64,000 nt of DNA, taken from the NCBI RefSeq assembly GCF_001721685.1, contig NZ_CP012502.1, positions 2,852,001 to 2,916,000 of the forward strand, written 5' to 3'. This document shows positions 62,792-64,000 of this stretch, piece by piece. Below the pieces are notes generated by a model. That model made no database searches and was not told the origin of the DNA. It was given only the letters and a program-made list of their open reading frames with translations. The DNA comes from Salisediminibacterium beveridgei (GTDB taxonomy: Bacteria; Bacillota; Bacilli; Bacillales; Salisediminibacteriaceae). The position numbers and the translations under genes are program-made. Positions within the stretch are counted from its first letter, which is position 1; every line of letters begins with the position of its first letter.

Positions 62792-64000
62792 TCATACCTT
62801 TCGCTGTTTTCTGCGGTTGATGAACAATAACGTTACACCAGTCAGAATGAACAGACCACCAGCCAGAAGATACATAAACAGATTGGTAGCTGTTGATGGA
62901 AGCGTGCCACCTTTTTCCTCAGACGGTTGTTCCTTTTCTTCTTCTGGTTCATCAGGCTCTTCAATCACCGGTTTTTCCGGTTCGTACGTATTGATCAAGT
63001 CATAACCACTCACTTCACCTGAATAATCCGGAACGTCAATCTCTTGAATCGAGTAGTCGTAGCGGACTCCCTGCTCATCAAATTCTGGAAGATGATTGAA
63101 CTCAAATGTCCAATCGTCATTTGTACTTACAGGGATCTGTTCATACAGTTCACCATTTTGGTAAAGCTGAACATCAATACTGTCGGGTCTTACATCCTGA
63201 TTATCATTTACCCATGTCTTTGTCCCGGTTACTGCCGTTTCCCCGACGCGAAGATTGGTGATACTGAATCCGTCAATCTGCGTCTCATATCCTTCAATTG
63301 CTTCCTCTTCGACGCTGTATGAAATCGCCTGACCCTGTTCATCATAGGCCTCAAGGTCTTCAAACACATACACCCAGCCGTCTTCTTCCGTTACATTCAC
63401 GGTTTCGTAAGCTTCACCGTTGGCCAGCAAAATGACTGTAATGTCCTCCGGACGATCCGGATTGTCGTCATCGAGCCAGCCTTTCGTCACTTCAATATCC
63501 CGCTGTTCGGAACGGGTATTCGTGATGTCATAGCCGTCGATTTCGACAGCATAGCCAGGCACGTCGTGTTCTGTAATCGCGTATTCATAGGTCTCGCCGT
63601 TTTCGTCAAACTCCGGCAGTTCCGTAAAGCTGTAGATCCAGTCGTCATCTTCAGTGACTTCCACCGAATCGATGACCGACTGATTTTGCAGGAGATTCAC
63701 CGTGATGCTGTCCGGACGATCACTTTCATTATCGTCCTGCCAGGATTTCTCCCCTTCTACTGCCACTTCCCCGGTTCGAAGATTGGTGATGGTATATCCT
63801 TCTTCTGCATCTCCAGCGATGCTTTCCAGCACGTAGCTTTCCGAGAGATCCCGTTCCATCACGGTATATTCGTACAACTGCCCTTCAGGATCATACTTTG
63901 ACAGGTTCTCAAAGACAGCTTGCCAATTCACGTCACCGTCTAATACCACTTCATCATAATGTTCACCATTTCGAAGCAGATCCACCGTAATCGCATCAGG
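62792..64000 (-). CDS. Cna-B repeat surface protein with LPSTA anchor (5' partial)
   Basis: At least 402 residues; the frame is open to the right edge, so the N-terminus lies outside. Four Cna-B repeats of about 86 residues are seen, the first cut by the edge. Each has an isopeptide-type Lys near its start (KSW, KGW, KTW), a Glu in the YxxxE strand (ITEHD, VEEEA, IQEID) and a closing Asn (TNLR, TNTR, INTY). Then a Pro/Glu-rich spacer, LPSTATN, a membrane helix and RRKQRKV tail: a standard sortase signal. Such proteins form stiff stalks for adhesion. Confidence 0.92.
   Translation of the reverse strand, partial: PDAITVDLLRNGEHYDEVVLDGDVNWQAVFENLSKYDPEGQLYEYTVMERDLSESYVLESIAGDAEEGYTITNLRTGEVAVEGEKSWQDDNESDRPDSITVNLLQNQSVIDSVEVTEDDDWIYSFTELPEFDENGETYEYAITEHDVPGYAVEIDGYDITNTRSEQRDIEVTKGWLDDDNPDRPEDITVILLANGEAYETVNVTEEDGWVYVFEDLEAYDEQGQAISYSVEEEAIEGYETQIDGFSITNLRVGETAVTGTKTWVNDNQDVRPDSIDVQLYQNGELYEQIPVSTNDDWTFEFNHLPEFDEQGVRYDYSIQEIDVPDYSGEVSGYDLINTYEPEKPVIEEPDEPEEEKEQPSEEKGGTLPSTATNLFMYLLAGGLFILTGVTLLFINRRKQRKV

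Overview
The window looks like a chromosomal segment of a haloalkaliphilic, facultatively or strictly anaerobic member of the Bacillaceae (something like Salisediminibacterium, Alkalihalobacillus or 'Bacillus selenitireducens'; the genus is inference). The reasons are Bacillus-type gene order around the nad genes, strong AGGAGG ribosome sites throughout, a B. subtilis-like di-heme SdhC, PucR/YunD/NiaR/GlnKL-type proteins, and Asp/Glu/Asn-rich linkers in exported lipoproteins, as is usual in salt- and alkali-adapted bacilli. No rRNA, tRNA, CRISPR array, prophage or complete insertion sequence was seen.

Layout. 0-3.7 kb: nitrosative-stress/hemerythrin genes (ric, DUF438-hemerythrin-PAS, DUF1858), with two matching GTGAT-N4-ATCAC palindromes in front of the two transcription units, and a divergent iron alcohol dehydrogenase. 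3.9-10.3 kb: a PQQ-type sugar dehydrogenase lipoprotein, then the NAD biosynthesis locus niaR-nifS / nadB-nadC-nadA. 10.4-12.9 kb: a MITE-like element, aroK-aroQ and a family 2 glycosyltransferase. 13.0-17.9 kb: a compact flavin-based extracellular electron transfer-like cluster (lipoprotein ApbE, EetA-like, EetB-like, EcfT-like) followed by an orphan PsrB/PsrC-type quinol-oxidoreductase pair without a catalytic molybdenum subunit.

18.0-32.3 kb: a complete purine-ring catabolic locus, with xanthine dehydrogenase and its maturation factors (pucC-D-E-A-B), an amidohydrolase-type guanine deaminase, uraD, uricase, HIU hydrolase, allantoate amidohydrolase and ureidoglycine aminotransferase on the minus strand, and allantoinase plus an amidase on the plus strand. 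32.3-44.5 kb: a second, tightly packed seven-gene operon with an ABC importer of the SsuABC/ThiXYZ type, two CodA-like deaminases, an FAD-linked oxidase and a creatininase-family amidohydrolase. Next to it are a PucR-family regulator, an FAH-family enzyme and a YunD-like phosphoesterase. No pathway I know has exactly this set; I infer uptake and degradation of a cyclic amide or N-heterocycle.

44.5-52.5 kb: ordinary housekeeping and small genes (DUF1659/DUF2922 pair, a frameshifted methyltransferase, an HD-GYP protein, nei and ung, a GNAT fusion, a membrane-anchored PstS-like protein, an EamA permease). 52.6-62.0 kb: an asparagine-to-succinate module, ansA, carboxylate transporter, aspA, sdhC-sdhA-sdhB in pathway order, facing a GlnK/GlnL-type two-component system with phased repeats in the shared promoter. 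62.2-64 kb: a class D sortase and its Cna-B repeat LPSTA surface protein, which runs off the right edge.

Taken together the window describes nitrogen scavenging from purines, related rings and asparagine, coupled to anaerobic electron disposal (fumarate reduction, possible extracellular electron transfer) and NO defence.
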